DNA of 64,000 nt from Clostridiales bacterium Firm_11 (GTDB taxonomy: Bacteria; Bacillota; Clostridia; Christensenellales; Aristaeellaceae). Location: the NCBI GenBank assembly GCA_001604105.1, contig LVAQ01000024.1:174670-238669 (forward strand), in the 5' to 3' direction. Positions 16,981-25,634 of this stretch are shown here, in pieces; within the stretch, counting starts at the first letter, position 1; every line of letters starts with the position of its first letter. The notes under the pieces are model-generated. The model worked only from the letters and a program-made list of their open reading frames with translations. It had not been told where the DNA came from and did no database searches. Both the position numbers and the translations under genes were made by a program.

Positions 16981-18567
16981 TCAGCCGTATAACTTGCGGT
17001 ATTCCCCGGGCGTGATACCCGTTTCCCCTTTGAATGTGCGGGTGAAATGCTTTAAATCGCCATAGCCGACACGTTTGCATATTTCCGCCACAGGCAGGTT
17101 GGTATCCCGCAGCATCACGCGCGCCTCATCCATGCGCACGCGGGCGAGGTACTTTGCAAACCCTTCGCCTGTCTCCTTTTTGAATAGGGTGCTAAAGTAA
17201 TTCACGCTGAACCCGATGGCCGCGCTCACTTCCTCCAGGGTGATGGGCTGCGCGAAATTCTGATGGATGTAACGTTTGGCATTGCGGATGGGTTGCATGT
17301 CCCGATCCCGCAGGCGCTGCTGTACGGCAGATAACTGCTCGTGCTGCATGGTCTTCAAACATGCAAGCAGCGCGGCAACATCGCTGCACTGCGCACAGCG
17401 GTTATGAAAGGCCTTCAAGGCTGCATCGCTGTCCTGCGCATTGAGGCGGGTCATGAACATCGCGCCTGCCGCGCGTACCAGCGTGAGGATTTCCCACCCA
17501 CGCGCGCCGGGCACGGCAGCGGCTTCCTCCAAAATGGCGGCGGCGGCTTTCGCATCGCTCAAGCCCATAACATCGATGGCATGGCTTGCCGCCGTGGTAT
17601 AGCGTGCCAGAAAATCCATTTCCAGAATACCGCTCTTGCCCGCTTCTCCCTCCAAAAGCCTTCCCGTGCCTTCAATCAGCCGCTCGGCAATCAGGTTTTG
17701 TACACGGCCGAGCGATGCGGCCAGCGCCGCCGCGCCATCGCATAACGGCCCCAACGCCATGGTAAACTCAACGCGGCCAAAAAGCGCCTTCTCCGCAACC
17801 AGTTGATTAAGCGCCCCGCGAAGCTGTTGGCGCAGCGTTTCCTGTCGCTGAGGGTCATAATTCATGACATACATCAGGCAACCCTCGGCAAAAACACACA
17901 CCGCATCCGCACAGAGGGAAAGCAGCAAGGGGGTGATGCTATCTTCCGCTTTATTGCGCACAATGCCTTGCGACGGTTCACTGAAATGATCCGTATCAAA
18001 ATCGATTTTCAGCAGCAAAAGCTGGTATCCTGCCTGCGCGGCGATAAAGTGATACGTGCGGGAAAGCGCATCGGCATCCTGCGCTTCCATCCTCCCCGCC
18101 AGCAGATCTGCCGCCAGCCTGCGCCTGAGCAGCCCGCGGTCATCCTGCTGCGTCTCCAGCATGGATTCGATATCTGTTTCTCGTTGCATGCGCTGGTTCA
18201 GTTGCGCCACCATTTTTTCCAGCGAGTGATTGAGCGCGTTCCGGTTGATGGGTTTCAGCAGGTATTCCCCCACCCCGTAGCGGATGGCCGTTTGGGCATA
18301 ATCAAACTGCGCGTACCCGCTGATCACAATCACTTCCAGCCCGGGCAGCTCACGGCGGGCTTCTTCCAACACCTTCAGGCCGTCAAAACCGGGCATGCGG
18401 ATATCGGTGATCAGTATATCCGGCGTGAGCGTACGTAAAAGATGCAATGCGTCCGGCCCGTTCTGCGCCGTTCCCACCACCTCCAGCCCCAACCGCTGCC
18501 ACTCTCCCAAAGCCAGGATCAGTTGGCAGATGCGCTCCTCATCATCGGCAATCAACACACGCAGCAT
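16981..18567 (-). CDS. AraC-type response regulator (YesN-like)
   Basis: Response regulator of 528 residues: receiver domain with IADDEE, ITDIRMPGFDG (phosphoacceptor Asp near residue 55) and YLLKPI, a long central region, and an AraC HTH over the last 100 residues (IGFSVNYFSTLFKKETG and ICKRVGYGDLKHFTRTF). The ATG at 18567 lies five bases after GGAGG. It has its own promoter downstream of a terminator that ends the transporter operon. It probably controls the sugar transporter genes at 18678-22174. Confidence 0.87.
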   Translation of the reverse strand: MLRVLIADDEERICQLILALGEWQRLGLEVVGTAQNGPDALHLLRTLTPDILITDIRMPGFDGLKVLEEARRELPGLEVIVISGYAQFDYAQTAIRYGVGEYLLKPINRNALNHSLEKMVAQLNQRMQRETDIESMLETQQDDRGLLRRRLAADLLAGRMEAQDADALSRTYHFIAAQAGYQLLLLKIDFDTDHFSEPSQGIVRNKAEDSITPLLLSLCADAVCVFAEGCLMYVMNYDPQRQETLRQQLRGALNQLVAEKALFGRVEFTMALGPLCDGAAALAASLGRVQNLIAERLIEGTGRLLEGEAGKSGILEMDFLARYTTAASHAIDVMGLSDAKAAAAILEEAAAVPGARGWEILTLVRAAGAMFMTRLNAQDSDAALKAFHNRCAQCSDVAALLACLKTMQHEQLSAVQQRLRDRDMQPIRNAKRYIHQNFAQPITLEEVSAAIGFSVNYFSTLFKKETGEGFAKYLARVRMDEARVMLRDTNLPVAEICKRVGYGDLKHFTRTFKGETGITPGEYRKLYG

Positions 18568-18599
18568 AGCATCCTCCAAACATGTTTCGTTTCAAGCGC

Positions 18600-18628
18600 A
18601 GTATAGCACAAGTCGCAGGGGAATCCAA
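18600..18628 (-). promoter_or_regulatory. Promoter of the regulator/kinase/pseudo-ATPase operon
   Basis: TTGGAT, a 17-base spacer and TGCTATACT (extended -10) on the minus strand, about 30 bases before the regulator start. It shows that the signalling genes can be expressed independently of the transporter operon upstream. Confidence 0.65.
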
Positions 18629-18632
18629 ACGG

Positions 18633-18667
18633 AAAAGCGCCGACCGCGAAAGGCCGGCGCTTTTTTC
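18633..18667 (-). terminator. Terminator after the sugar-binding protein gene
   Basis: AAGCGCCG and CGGCGCTT pair around a short loop and are followed by a T-tract on the minus strand, ten bases after the binding protein stop. Confidence 0.8.
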
Positions 18668-18677
18668 GGTTAATGAA

Positions 18678-19583
18678 TTACTTGGTCAGTACGCTTACGC
18701 CGGTATCTACGACCATGCCGCCGAGGCTCTCGCCCTCAAGCGCCTTCACGGCAGCTTCAACGCCCATCGCGCCCATCACATCAGGATTCTGCGCCATGGT
18801 AGCCAACAGGAAGCCATCCTGAATCAGGCCAAGGATCGCGTCGCTCTTATCAAACCCAACGCCGATCACCGCAGTGCCGGAAGCCTTGATGGCGTTGCCC
18901 GTGCCGGTGGTGGAGCCTTCATTGGCGCCAAAGATGCCAACCACGCCCTGGGTGATGTAGTTTTCCGCAATGGTCTGGGACTTGGCGGCATCGCCCTCGC
19001 CATACTGGGTCTCCAGAATGGTGAAGCTGGTGCCTTCAAACGCCGAGCGGAAGCCTGCTTCGCGCTTCACGGTGGAATCGGTCGCGGCGTTCACGTTCAC
19101 GATGCCGATGCTGCCTTCGCTTACGCCCGCGGCGGTGAGCGCGGCCAGCAGCGTTTCGCCAGCAGTTTTGCCGGCCGCCTGGTTATCGGTGGAGAAGGTG
19201 GCTTCTGCTTCCACGTTTGCGGGGCTATCCACATAGATAACCTTCACGCCAGCTGCAATGGCTTCATTGAGCGCGCCGGAGATGGCATCGGGGCCATTGG
19301 CCGCTACCATGATCGCCTGATAGCCGCCCGCAACCGCGTTGTTCACAGCTTCAATCTGCTGCGCATCGTCTTTGGTATTGGGGCTCATAAAGGTTACTTC
19401 CACGCCCAACTCAGCGGCTTTGGCCTGTGCGCCTTCATTGAGCTTAACCCAATGCTGGTCGATAGAGTCCATGGTGATCAGAGCGATTTTCCAAGGCTGG
19501 GAAGCTGTTACGGTTTCGGCCATCGCCGAAACTGCTGTCAGGCACAGTGCGAGTGCCAACACAATGGCAAGGATCTTTTTCAT
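18678..19583 (-). CDS. Sugar-binding protein of ABC transporter (RbsB-like)
   Basis: Periplasmic-binding-protein type 1 protein of 301 residues. The ATG at 19583 follows AGGAGGG. The signal peptide MKKILAIVLALALCLTAVSAMAE ends in an AxA site without a lipobox. Family motifs are SIDQHWVKLNEGAQAKAAELG, DDAQQIEAVNNAVAGGY, VIYVDSPAN and FGANEGSTTGTGNAI. It is the last gene of the ATPase-permease-binding protein operon and is followed by a strong terminator. It resembles ribose/galactose-type binding proteins but is quite different from the two YtfQ-like proteins nearby, so the sugar is probably different. Confidence 0.84.
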   Translation of the reverse strand: MKKILAIVLALALCLTAVSAMAETVTASQPWKIALITMDSIDQHWVKLNEGAQAKAAELGVEVTFMSPNTKDDAQQIEAVNNAVAGGYQAIMVAANGPDAISGALNEAIAAGVKVIYVDSPANVEAEATFSTDNQAAGKTAGETLLAALTAAGVSEGSIGIVNVNAATDSTVKREAGFRSAFEGTSFTILETQYGEGDAAKSQTIAENYITQGVVGIFGANEGSTTGTGNAIKASGTAVIGVGFDKSDAILGLIQDGFLLATMAQNPDVMGAMGVEAAVKALEGESLGGMVVDTGVSVLTK

Positions 19584-19635
19584 GGTTTTCCCTCCTGCTA
19601 TAATTTCTCTATAAGCGCTTTCACGCTTACAAATT

Positions 19636-20646
19636 CTACCTAATGCGCTTGCGCGTACCGCGGCGCACCACCACATCCAAAAGTACCGCGAACACCACAA
19701 TCACGCCGATTACGATGCGCTGCAAGCCCACCTGCGCGCCAATCATGTTCAGGCCGTTTTCCAGCGTCTGCCACACTGCCGCGCCCGCAAACGTACCCAG
19801 CAGCAGCCCCGTGCCGCCCAGGGGGGATATGCCGCCGATAACACCGGCCGCCACGGCGTACATTTCATACATGTTGCCTGCTTCCATATTGCCCATGCCC
19901 GCTTGCGCGCATAGAATCAACCCGACAACAAACGCGCAGAAAGCTGAAACCATATACGCCTTCGTGGTGGTTGCAAACACGCTCACACCGGAAAGTTTCG
20001 CCGCATCCGCATTGGAGCCGATGGCGTAGATATGCCGTCCCGTGCGCGTTTTGGAAAGCAGGAAAAAGAAGATAATAAACACCACCACCGCAACCCAGAA
20101 GGTATTGAACACGCCCAGCGTTTTGCCGTAGTAGAAGAAACTCTGGAACGCATCCCCCGCCTCTTTGCCGATGCCCGAGGCAATTGCATCGGTATTGCGG
20201 TTGTTGTTGATCATATAGCCAATGCCGCGCGCCGTAAACATGGTGCCCAGTGTGGCAATGAACGGCGGCAGCTTGGCTTTGCCAACCAAAAGTCCATTGA
20301 TCACACCGATCACAAGGCACGCCGCCAGCGCGATCAACGCCGCAATCATCGGGTGCGTGCCATGGGTCATCAGCGTTGCGGAGATCATCGCGCTCATGCC
20401 CACGACCGAGCCCAGCGACAAGTCGATGTTGCCCGTAATAAGCAGGTAACTCTGTCCAATGCCGATAATCAGGTACTTGCTCATGGAGCGCAGCACGTTT
20501 TGAATGTTGACCGGCGAAAAAACATTGGGTTCGCGCAAGCCAAATACCACATAGATCACAATCAGTGCCGCAAAAGCGATCATCGCCGAAGCCATGCCCC
20601 GTATGGCGAAAAACCTGCGCAGCGGTTTCATCCGTTTCACTTGCAT
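19636..20646 (-). CDS. Sugar ABC transporter permease (RbsC-like)
   Basis: BPD_transp_2 permease of 336 residues with about eight to ten helices. The ATG at 20646 is preferred because GAGGAGGAA precedes it; an in-frame start 15 codons earlier would overlap the ATPase gene. Hallmarks are ITGNIDLSLGSVVGMSAM (about 85-102), AIGSNADAAKLSGVSV (about 210) and AAGVIGGISPLGGTG near the end. It is the only permease in this operon, so it is likely to act as a homodimer, unlike the two-permease system at 4439-6567. Confidence 0.85.
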   Translation of the reverse strand: MQVKRMKPLRRFFAIRGMASAMIAFAALIVIYVVFGLREPNVFSPVNIQNVLRSMSKYLIIGIGQSYLLITGNIDLSLGSVVGMSAMISATLMTHGTHPMIAALIALAACLVIGVINGLLVGKAKLPPFIATLGTMFTARGIGYMINNNRNTDAIASGIGKEAGDAFQSFFYYGKTLGVFNTFWVAVVVFIIFFFLLSKTRTGRHIYAIGSNADAAKLSGVSVFATTTKAYMVSAFCAFVVGLILCAQAGMGNMEAGNMYEMYAVAAGVIGGISPLGGTGLLLGTFAGAAVWQTLENGLNMIGAQVGLQRIVIGVIVVFAVLLDVVVRRGTRKRIR

Positions 20647-20659
20647 GCCGGGTTCCTCC

Positions 20660-22174
20660 TCATTGATTTGCGGCGGCCACTTTGGTTTCAAAGCGGGTTG
20701 CCAGCGTAAGTACCTTTTCCTGCGTGGCTTCCGCCGCGGAAAGCTCGCCTGTGATCCGCCCGTCGCACATCACGATGATGCGATCCGCGATGCCCATGAT
20801 CTCCGGCATTTCGGAGGATACAAACAGCACGGCAATCCCCTGCTGCTTGAGCTTGTTCATCAGATGGTAGATTTCCACCTTGGCCGCGACATCGATGCCG
20901 CGTGTGGGCTCGTCAAACATCACCACACGGGAATTACGCGCAAGCCATTTGGCTACGACCACCTTCTGCTGGTTTCCCCCGGAGAGCGTAGCCACGTCCT
21001 TATCCACAGAAGGGGTTTTGATTCTCAAATTGTCAATCGCGTTTACGCACATGGCGGTTTCCCGCGCGCGGCGCACCACCCCGGCCGCGTCGCACAGGGT
21101 ATCCAGGTTCGGCAGCGCGATGTTATGGCGAATGGATAATTTGGTGCAAAGCCCATCCTTTTTACGATCTTCCGGCGCCAGTACGATGCCCGCGCGGATG
21201 GCGTCCGCCACGCCTCGGATGCTGACGGCTTTTCCATCCAGAATCACTTCGCCGCTCTGTTTTTGATCCGCGCCGAAGATAGCGCGCGTGGTCTCCGTGC
21301 GCCCCGCGCCCATGAGCCCCGCAAAGCCGACGATTTCGCCCTCATTAAGGGAAAAGTTTATATCGCGTACCATACGACCCGCGTTCAGGTTCCTGACTTC
21401 CAGCACACGCTTGCCCAGCGGCGTGCTTACCCGCGGAAACTTCTCCTTGATCTCCCGCCCCACCATGGCGGCGATGATCTCATCCATCGAGGTATCAGCA
21501 AAGTTCGCAGAGGATACAAACTGCCCGTCCCGCATGATGGTCACACGGTCAACAATATAGCGAAGCTCTTCCAGCCTGTGACTGATGTACACGATGCCGC
21601 AGCCTTTGGCTTTCAGCTCGCGGATGATGCGAAACAGATCGTCAATCTCCCGGGAAGTAAGCGAGGAGGTCGGTTCATCCATGATGAGCACCCGTGCGTT
21701 GGTCGAAAGCGCCTTGGCAATCTCCACCATTTGCTGTTTGGAAACCGGCAGCTCCCCCACCACTTTTCGCGGATCAAGGTCAATTTTCAAATCCCCCAGA
21801 ATGCGCCGCGCTTCCTTCTCCATCTCCCGGTTGGATAGCGTGCCCAGCCGCGTTTGCTCCCGCCCTAGAAAAATGTTCTCCGCAACCGAAAGGTGGCGGC
21901 ACATGTTCAGTTCCTGATGGATGATGGCCACACCCAGCGCCTGCGCCTGTTTCGGAGATAAATCCCCGTATTCCTGCCCAAAAATGGTCATGCTGCCGCT
22001 GTCACGGGGGTGTACGCCGCTCAAAATCTTTACCAGCGTGCTCTTTCCAGCGCCATTCTCTCCCAGCAGCGCCATCACTTCACCGGAGCGCAGTTCAAAA
22101 TGTACATCCTTGAGCGCATGCACGCCCGGGAATGTTTTATGGATATGCTCCATGGTCACGATTATCTCGCCCAT
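20660..22174 (-). CDS. Sugar ABC transporter ATPase, two cassettes (RbsA-like)
   Basis: CUT2-type ATPase of 504 residues and first gene of the operon. Cassette 1 has GENGAGKST and LIMDEPTSSLT. Cassette 2 has GLMGAGRTE, LSGGNQQK and MFDEPTRGID. It is the intact counterpart of the degenerate protein at 14282-15787, which has the same length and layout. It is followed after 13 bases by the permease gene. Confidence 0.88.
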   Translation of the reverse strand: MGEIIVTMEHIHKTFPGVHALKDVHFELRSGEVMALLGENGAGKSTLVKILSGVHPRDSGSMTIFGQEYGDLSPKQAQALGVAIIHQELNMCRHLSVAENIFLGREQTRLGTLSNREMEKEARRILGDLKIDLDPRKVVGELPVSKQQMVEIAKALSTNARVLIMDEPTSSLTSREIDDLFRIIRELKAKGCGIVYISHRLEELRYIVDRVTIMRDGQFVSSANFADTSMDEIIAAMVGREIKEKFPRVSTPLGKRVLEVRNLNAGRMVRDINFSLNEGEIVGFAGLMGAGRTETTRAIFGADQKQSGEVILDGKAVSIRGVADAIRAGIVLAPEDRKKDGLCTKLSIRHNIALPNLDTLCDAAGVVRRARETAMCVNAIDNLRIKTPSVDKDVATLSGGNQQKVVVAKWLARNSRVVMFDEPTRGIDVAAKVEIYHLMNKLKQQGIAVLFVSSEMPEIMGIADRIIVMCDGRITGELSAAEATQEKVLTLATRFETKVAAANQ

Positions 22175-22751
22175 CGACCCAGCTCACCGTCTTTCCGTGC
22201 CCTTTTCTGTAACCAGTATAGCATCGGTGGGGCGGCTGTAAAGGGGCGCAGATTTCCGAAACAGGGGGGCAAACTACCTGTATTTTATGGGCGCGAGCTT
22301 GCCAAAGCATGCCATAACGGCAGTATGCAGAGCGTTTTGATACCCTTGTTGTATTTTTTGGAGCCAAATCATACATCCATGGCGACTGTTGTTTTTATCA
22401 CTACAACGGTTTGTAAGTTCGCCTGATAACAGAGCAACGGTTGCAGCACCCTATCGACAGCGCCAAGCAGCTGGGCGTTTGCCTTTCAACGCACGAGCCG
22501 CTTGACGCTTCATAGTACAACCATTGATTAACATAAGCCATACTGACCAGTGTCACATCGCGCAAACATCTGCAAAGGCACCGCCCGCAAAGATACGCAG
22601 GCGAAGAACGACAAGGCGCAGGTTCCTGCCCTCGCAAAAATTATCGCGTATATCATGCTGATGTTGTTTGGCAGGCATAAGCCTATCCAAGCCATGCAAT
22701 ATCCCTTGCAGATGCGACATTCGGCGCATGCCACGCATTTGCACAGGCGCG
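22175..22751. other. Intergenic region between ROK kinase and second sugar ABC operon
   Basis: About 575 bases. The left end holds the promoter of the ABC operon. The rest (22250-22751) shows no gene with a ribosome site, no strong hairpin and no recognised repeat. Confidence 0.4.
22215..22242 (-). promoter_or_regulatory. Promoter of the RbsA/RbsC/RbsB-like operon
   Basis: TTTACA, a 16-base spacer and TATACT on the minus strand, about 40 bases before the ATPase start. Confidence 0.65.
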
Positions 22752-23696
22752 CTACTGGCTTGCCTGTCGCGCCAGCGCCAGCGCAGCGTAATCCCCAATG
22801 GTCTCGCCCAGCGCCGCGGGTACGATTTGACAGGCCGCGAGCGTACGCGGCAGGCATTCTTCACGCAAAGCAGCCTGCATCGGCAGGGAGAGCAGATCCT
22901 CACAGCGCGCGTACACCGACCCCAACACAATGCGATCCGGGTTCAGAAAATCCACCAGCAGTGAGAGCCCGCGCCCCAGCGCGTCCCCGCAAACCCGAAA
23001 CACCTCCTGCGCCGCCGCATCGCCGCCGCGCGCCGCATCGGCCACGGTTCTTGCGTCATACTTCTCGCTTTGCAGGTAGGCGGGCATGCTCCCGCGCTGG
23101 CGATGCTGCTCGCCGATGATCATCGCAAGTTGCCGAATACCCCCGCCAGAACAGTACCCTTCAAAGGAGCCAGCCTTGCCGTATCCGCTGGGGCCAAAGC
23201 CCGTAAGCCTCCAATGCCCCAGCTCTCCGGCATCGCCCGTTGCGCCGCGGAGTATGCGCCCATCGATAACGATGCCCGCGCCAAGGCCCGTGCCAAAGGT
23301 CAAAAAGACCATGACCCGGCTGCCTTGTCCCGCACCCCAGCGCCATTCTGCCAGCGCGCAGGCATTGGCGTCATTCTCCAGCACACAGGGCGCATGCAAC
23401 GCGGCGCTAACCTGCGCTGTCAAGGAAACATCCTGCCAGCCTGGCAGGTTCGGCGGGCTGAGCAGCATGCCCGCTTCCGCATCCAACGGGCCGCCCGCGC
23501 TGATGCCCGCACCCGCCACGTGCTGCCCTTCCGCCAGTCCTTTGGCCAGCGCGATCATCGCCGCCATGGCTTCGGCCTGGCTTGGCGGCGTGATGATCGC
23601 CTCCCGTTTCAAAATGCGAATGCCTTGTCCTTCATCCGCCCCGATGCTTACGGCGCATTTCGTGCCGCCAATATCCAGCCCCACATATACGCTCAT
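22752..23696 (-). CDS. ROK family sugar kinase lacking the zinc-binding cysteine motif
   Basis: Cytoplasmic ATP-dependent sugar kinase of 314 residues. The ATP-binding loop GLDIGGTKCA is at residues 6-15 and the catalytic base lies in LENDANACALAEW (about 115-127). FLTFGTGLGAGI and GELGHW are normal. The cluster CxCGxxGC of most ROK proteins is absent; the corresponding segment reads FGPSGYGKAGSFEGYCSGG. The ATG at 23696 overlaps the SIS gene stop by four bases, so the isomerase and kinase are coupled, suggesting that they act on the same sugar. The substrate is not determined. Confidence 0.83.
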   Translation of the reverse strand: MSVYVGLDIGGTKCAVSIGADEGQGIRILKREAIITPPSQAEAMAAMIALAKGLAEGQHVAGAGISAGGPLDAEAGMLLSPPNLPGWQDVSLTAQVSAALHAPCVLENDANACALAEWRWGAGQGSRVMVFLTFGTGLGAGIVIDGRILRGATGDAGELGHWRLTGFGPSGYGKAGSFEGYCSGGGIRQLAMIIGEQHRQRGSMPAYLQSEKYDARTVADAARGGDAAAQEVFRVCGDALGRGLSLLVDFLNPDRIVLGSVYARCEDLLSLPMQAALREECLPRTLAACQIVPAALGETIGDYAALALARQASQ

Positions 23697-24340
23697 GCCT
23701 GTTCGCCCCCAAAGAGCGCCTGTTCCAAAGCCATGCACAGCGCATGATACAAAGGCAGGTGCAGCTCCTGCACACGGTAGGTCTGTGTTGTGGGCGCCTT
23801 GATGCATACATCCGCAAGCGTCGCCAGTCTGCCGCCTCCCTCGCCTGTTAAACCGATGACCTTCGCGCCGCGCGCCCTGGCCGCGATGGCCGCAGCGCAA
23901 ACATTGCCTGCGTTGCCGGAAGTGGAAATACCCAGCAGCACATCCTTGGATGTGGCATAGGCAAACGTCTGCTGGGCGTAAGTAAACTCGGCCTGTACAT
24001 CGTTCAGGAAAGCGCTGCTCATCCCGGGCAGCCCATGTAGGACAATCACCGGGACCGCGCGCTGCAAGCTTGCCCCGATAGCGCCCTCATCCCCTACCCT
24101 CTTGAGCGCTTCTTTTTCGTTTTGCGTCAGGGGTCGCGGCAGCATGAATCCCTTCATCAATTCACCCGCTATATGCTCCGCATCACACGCGCTTCCCCCG
24201 TTGCCGCCAATGAGCAGCTTTCCACCCGCTTCAAAGCACGTAAGCAACAGGCGGTAAGCCGCCTGCAAATCACCCAGCACAGACACAAGGCTTGGATGTT
24301 CGGTGATCAGTGATGTCCAGATTCGTTCGATTTCCTTCAT
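23693..24340 (-). CDS. SIS-domain sugar isomerase, GmhA (phosphoheptose isomerase)-like
   Basis: A 215-residue protein close in layout to sedoheptulose-7-phosphate isomerase GmhA. Visible motifs are GGNGGSACDAEHIAGEL (about 45-61, with the family's catalytic Glu), GISTSGNAGNV (about 137-147), IGLTGEGGGRLA and the late RVQELHLPLYHALCMALE with the catalytic His. It adds a short insertion around residues 70-105. The gene follows a LacI-type regulator by about 100 bases and overlaps a ROK kinase. I infer isomerisation of a phosphorylated sugar with seven carbons or a related aldose, as part of a small catabolic or salvage unit. Confidence 0.78.
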   Translation of the reverse strand: MKEIERIWTSLITEHPSLVSVLGDLQAAYRLLLTCFEAGGKLLIGGNGGSACDAEHIAGELMKGFMLPRPLTQNEKEALKRVGDEGAIGASLQRAVPVIVLHGLPGMSSAFLNDVQAEFTYAQQTFAYATSKDVLLGISTSGNAGNVCAAAIAARARGAKVIGLTGEGGGRLATLADVCIKAPTTQTYRVQELHLPLYHALCMALEQALFGGEQA

Positions 24341-24438
24341 CGCAATTTCTCCTTTGCGCCGTAGCGCTGCCTGCCAATCAGGCGCAGTATAAACGTTCTC
24401 CGCATTCCATGCTGGGTTGCTTGCACGCTCCCCTTCGC

Positions 24439-25473
24439 TTACTTAAGCTTGTTCAAGCGTTTTTCGGAGCCGCGCAGGCACAGGCGCGGCACCACCACAA
24501 GCCGCTCTGCGGGGCGATTCGGCTCTTCAAAACGGCGGATCAACAGTTGCGCCGCTTTCTCACCCAGCATCACCACATCGCGGTCAAGGCAGCTGTAGGG
24601 CAGCTCAAACACCATCTGTCCCGGCAATTCATCAAAACCCACAAAGGCAACATCCGCCGGTATTTTCAGCTTCAGGTCGCGCACCGCGTTCAGAAAGCCG
24701 ATTTCGCTTTGATTGTTGCCAATAAAGAACGCTGTGGGGCGATCCGGCTTTTGCAACAGCTCCATCACCTGCGCATAAGCGTCCTTTTGCCCGAACGTGC
24801 CTGTGAGCTGATATTCCGTATGGAGCGTAAGCCTGTTTTGCAGGATTGCCTTACGGTAGCCCTCCAATCGCTCCCGACCGATCATCAGCTGGATATTGCC
24901 TGCAATCGCGCCTATGGCACGGTGTCCGGCCTGGATCATCGCCTCGGTAGCGGCATACGCGCCGCTGAAATTATCGCTGAGCACACAATCGCAATCCAGT
25001 TGATTAATCGGGCGATCGAGGATTACGCAGGGGCCGCCCAAATCCACCAACCGGGATGACATCTCCGCAAAATCGTCATCATCTTCATAATTGCAGGCCG
25101 GCACATAGATGATGCCGCGTACGCGCTGGTAACGCATGGCTTCCAGCGCGCGGTAATCACGCTGCTTATCATTGCCGGATGTGCGGATGATGAGCGTATA
25201 GCCGCATTTGTCCAGCACTTGGCTGACCCCTGTCAGCAACCCGCTGAAGAAGGGGTTATTCGCCTCCGGAATAATCAACCCGATGGCATCGCTTTCACGC
25301 CTGGAAAGGCTGCGCGCCAGCGCTGAGGGTTGGTAATGGTGGCGTTCCATCACCGCCTTCACCTTGGCGGTGGTTTCCCGACTCACATACCCCTTGCCGT
25401 TGATCACACGGGATACCGTGGCCTTGCCGACGCCGGCTTCACGCGCGATATCCTGAATGTTCACACTTTTCAT
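24439..25473 (-). CDS. LacI family transcriptional regulator
   Basis: Repressor of 344 residues: LacI helix-turn-helix at the N-terminus (IQDIAREAGVGKATVSRVINGKGYVS) with the hinge helix YQPSALARSLS, then a periplasmic-binding-protein-like effector domain from about residue 60 (GLIIPEANNPFFSGLL, IGAIAGN, VAFVGFDELPG). The ATG follows GGAGGGAG. Downstream in the same direction lie the SIS isomerase and ROK kinase genes, probably its targets. An operator-like palindrome between its promoter and start suggests autoregulation. Confidence 0.88.
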   Translation of the reverse strand: MKSVNIQDIAREAGVGKATVSRVINGKGYVSRETTAKVKAVMERHHYQPSALARSLSRRESDAIGLIIPEANNPFFSGLLTGVSQVLDKCGYTLIIRTSGNDKQRDYRALEAMRYQRVRGIIYVPACNYEDDDDFAEMSSRLVDLGGPCVILDRPINQLDCDCVLSDNFSGAYAATEAMIQAGHRAIGAIAGNIQLMIGRERLEGYRKAILQNRLTLHTEYQLTGTFGQKDAYAQVMELLQKPDRPTAFFIGNNQSEIGFLNAVRDLKLKIPADVAFVGFDELPGQMVFELPYSCLDRDVVMLGEKAAQLLIRRFEEPNRPAERLVVVPRLCLRGSEKRLNKLK

Positions 25474-25493
25474 GCGCAGTCTCCCTCCTGTGG

Positions 25494-25507
25494 TGAAAAC
25501 GGTTCCA
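25494..25507 (-). promoter_or_regulatory. LacI/cre-like operator
   Basis: TGAAAACGGTTCCA is a near-palindrome with the central CG of LacI-family operators and matches the catabolite-response consensus at all but one position. It lies between the -10 box and the start of the lacI-type gene. Confidence 0.5.
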
Positions 25508-25517
25508 TGGTCGTTCG

Positions 25518-25546
25518 ATTATATCGGTTTTGATAGATACTGTCAA
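25518..25546 (-). promoter_or_regulatory. Consensus promoter of the LacI-type regulator
   Basis: TTGACA, a 17-base spacer and TATAAT on the minus strand, about 45 bases before the start: a perfect sigma-A promoter, divergent from the nadD-yqeK gene. Confidence 0.8.
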
Positions 25547-25605
25547 CGGACATGCTTACAGGCACGCATCCTGACAAAACACTTTTCCTTTGCGTCGCTT
25601 TCGGG

Positions 25606-25611
25606 TATAAT
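25606..25611 (+). promoter_or_regulatory. -10 box of the nadD-yqeK gene
   Basis: TATAAT lies 24 bases before the GTG start. The region 17 bases upstream reads TTTTCC, a weak -35. Confidence 0.45.
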
Positions 25612-25634
25612 GAAGGAAGGAAGGAGGCACGCAC

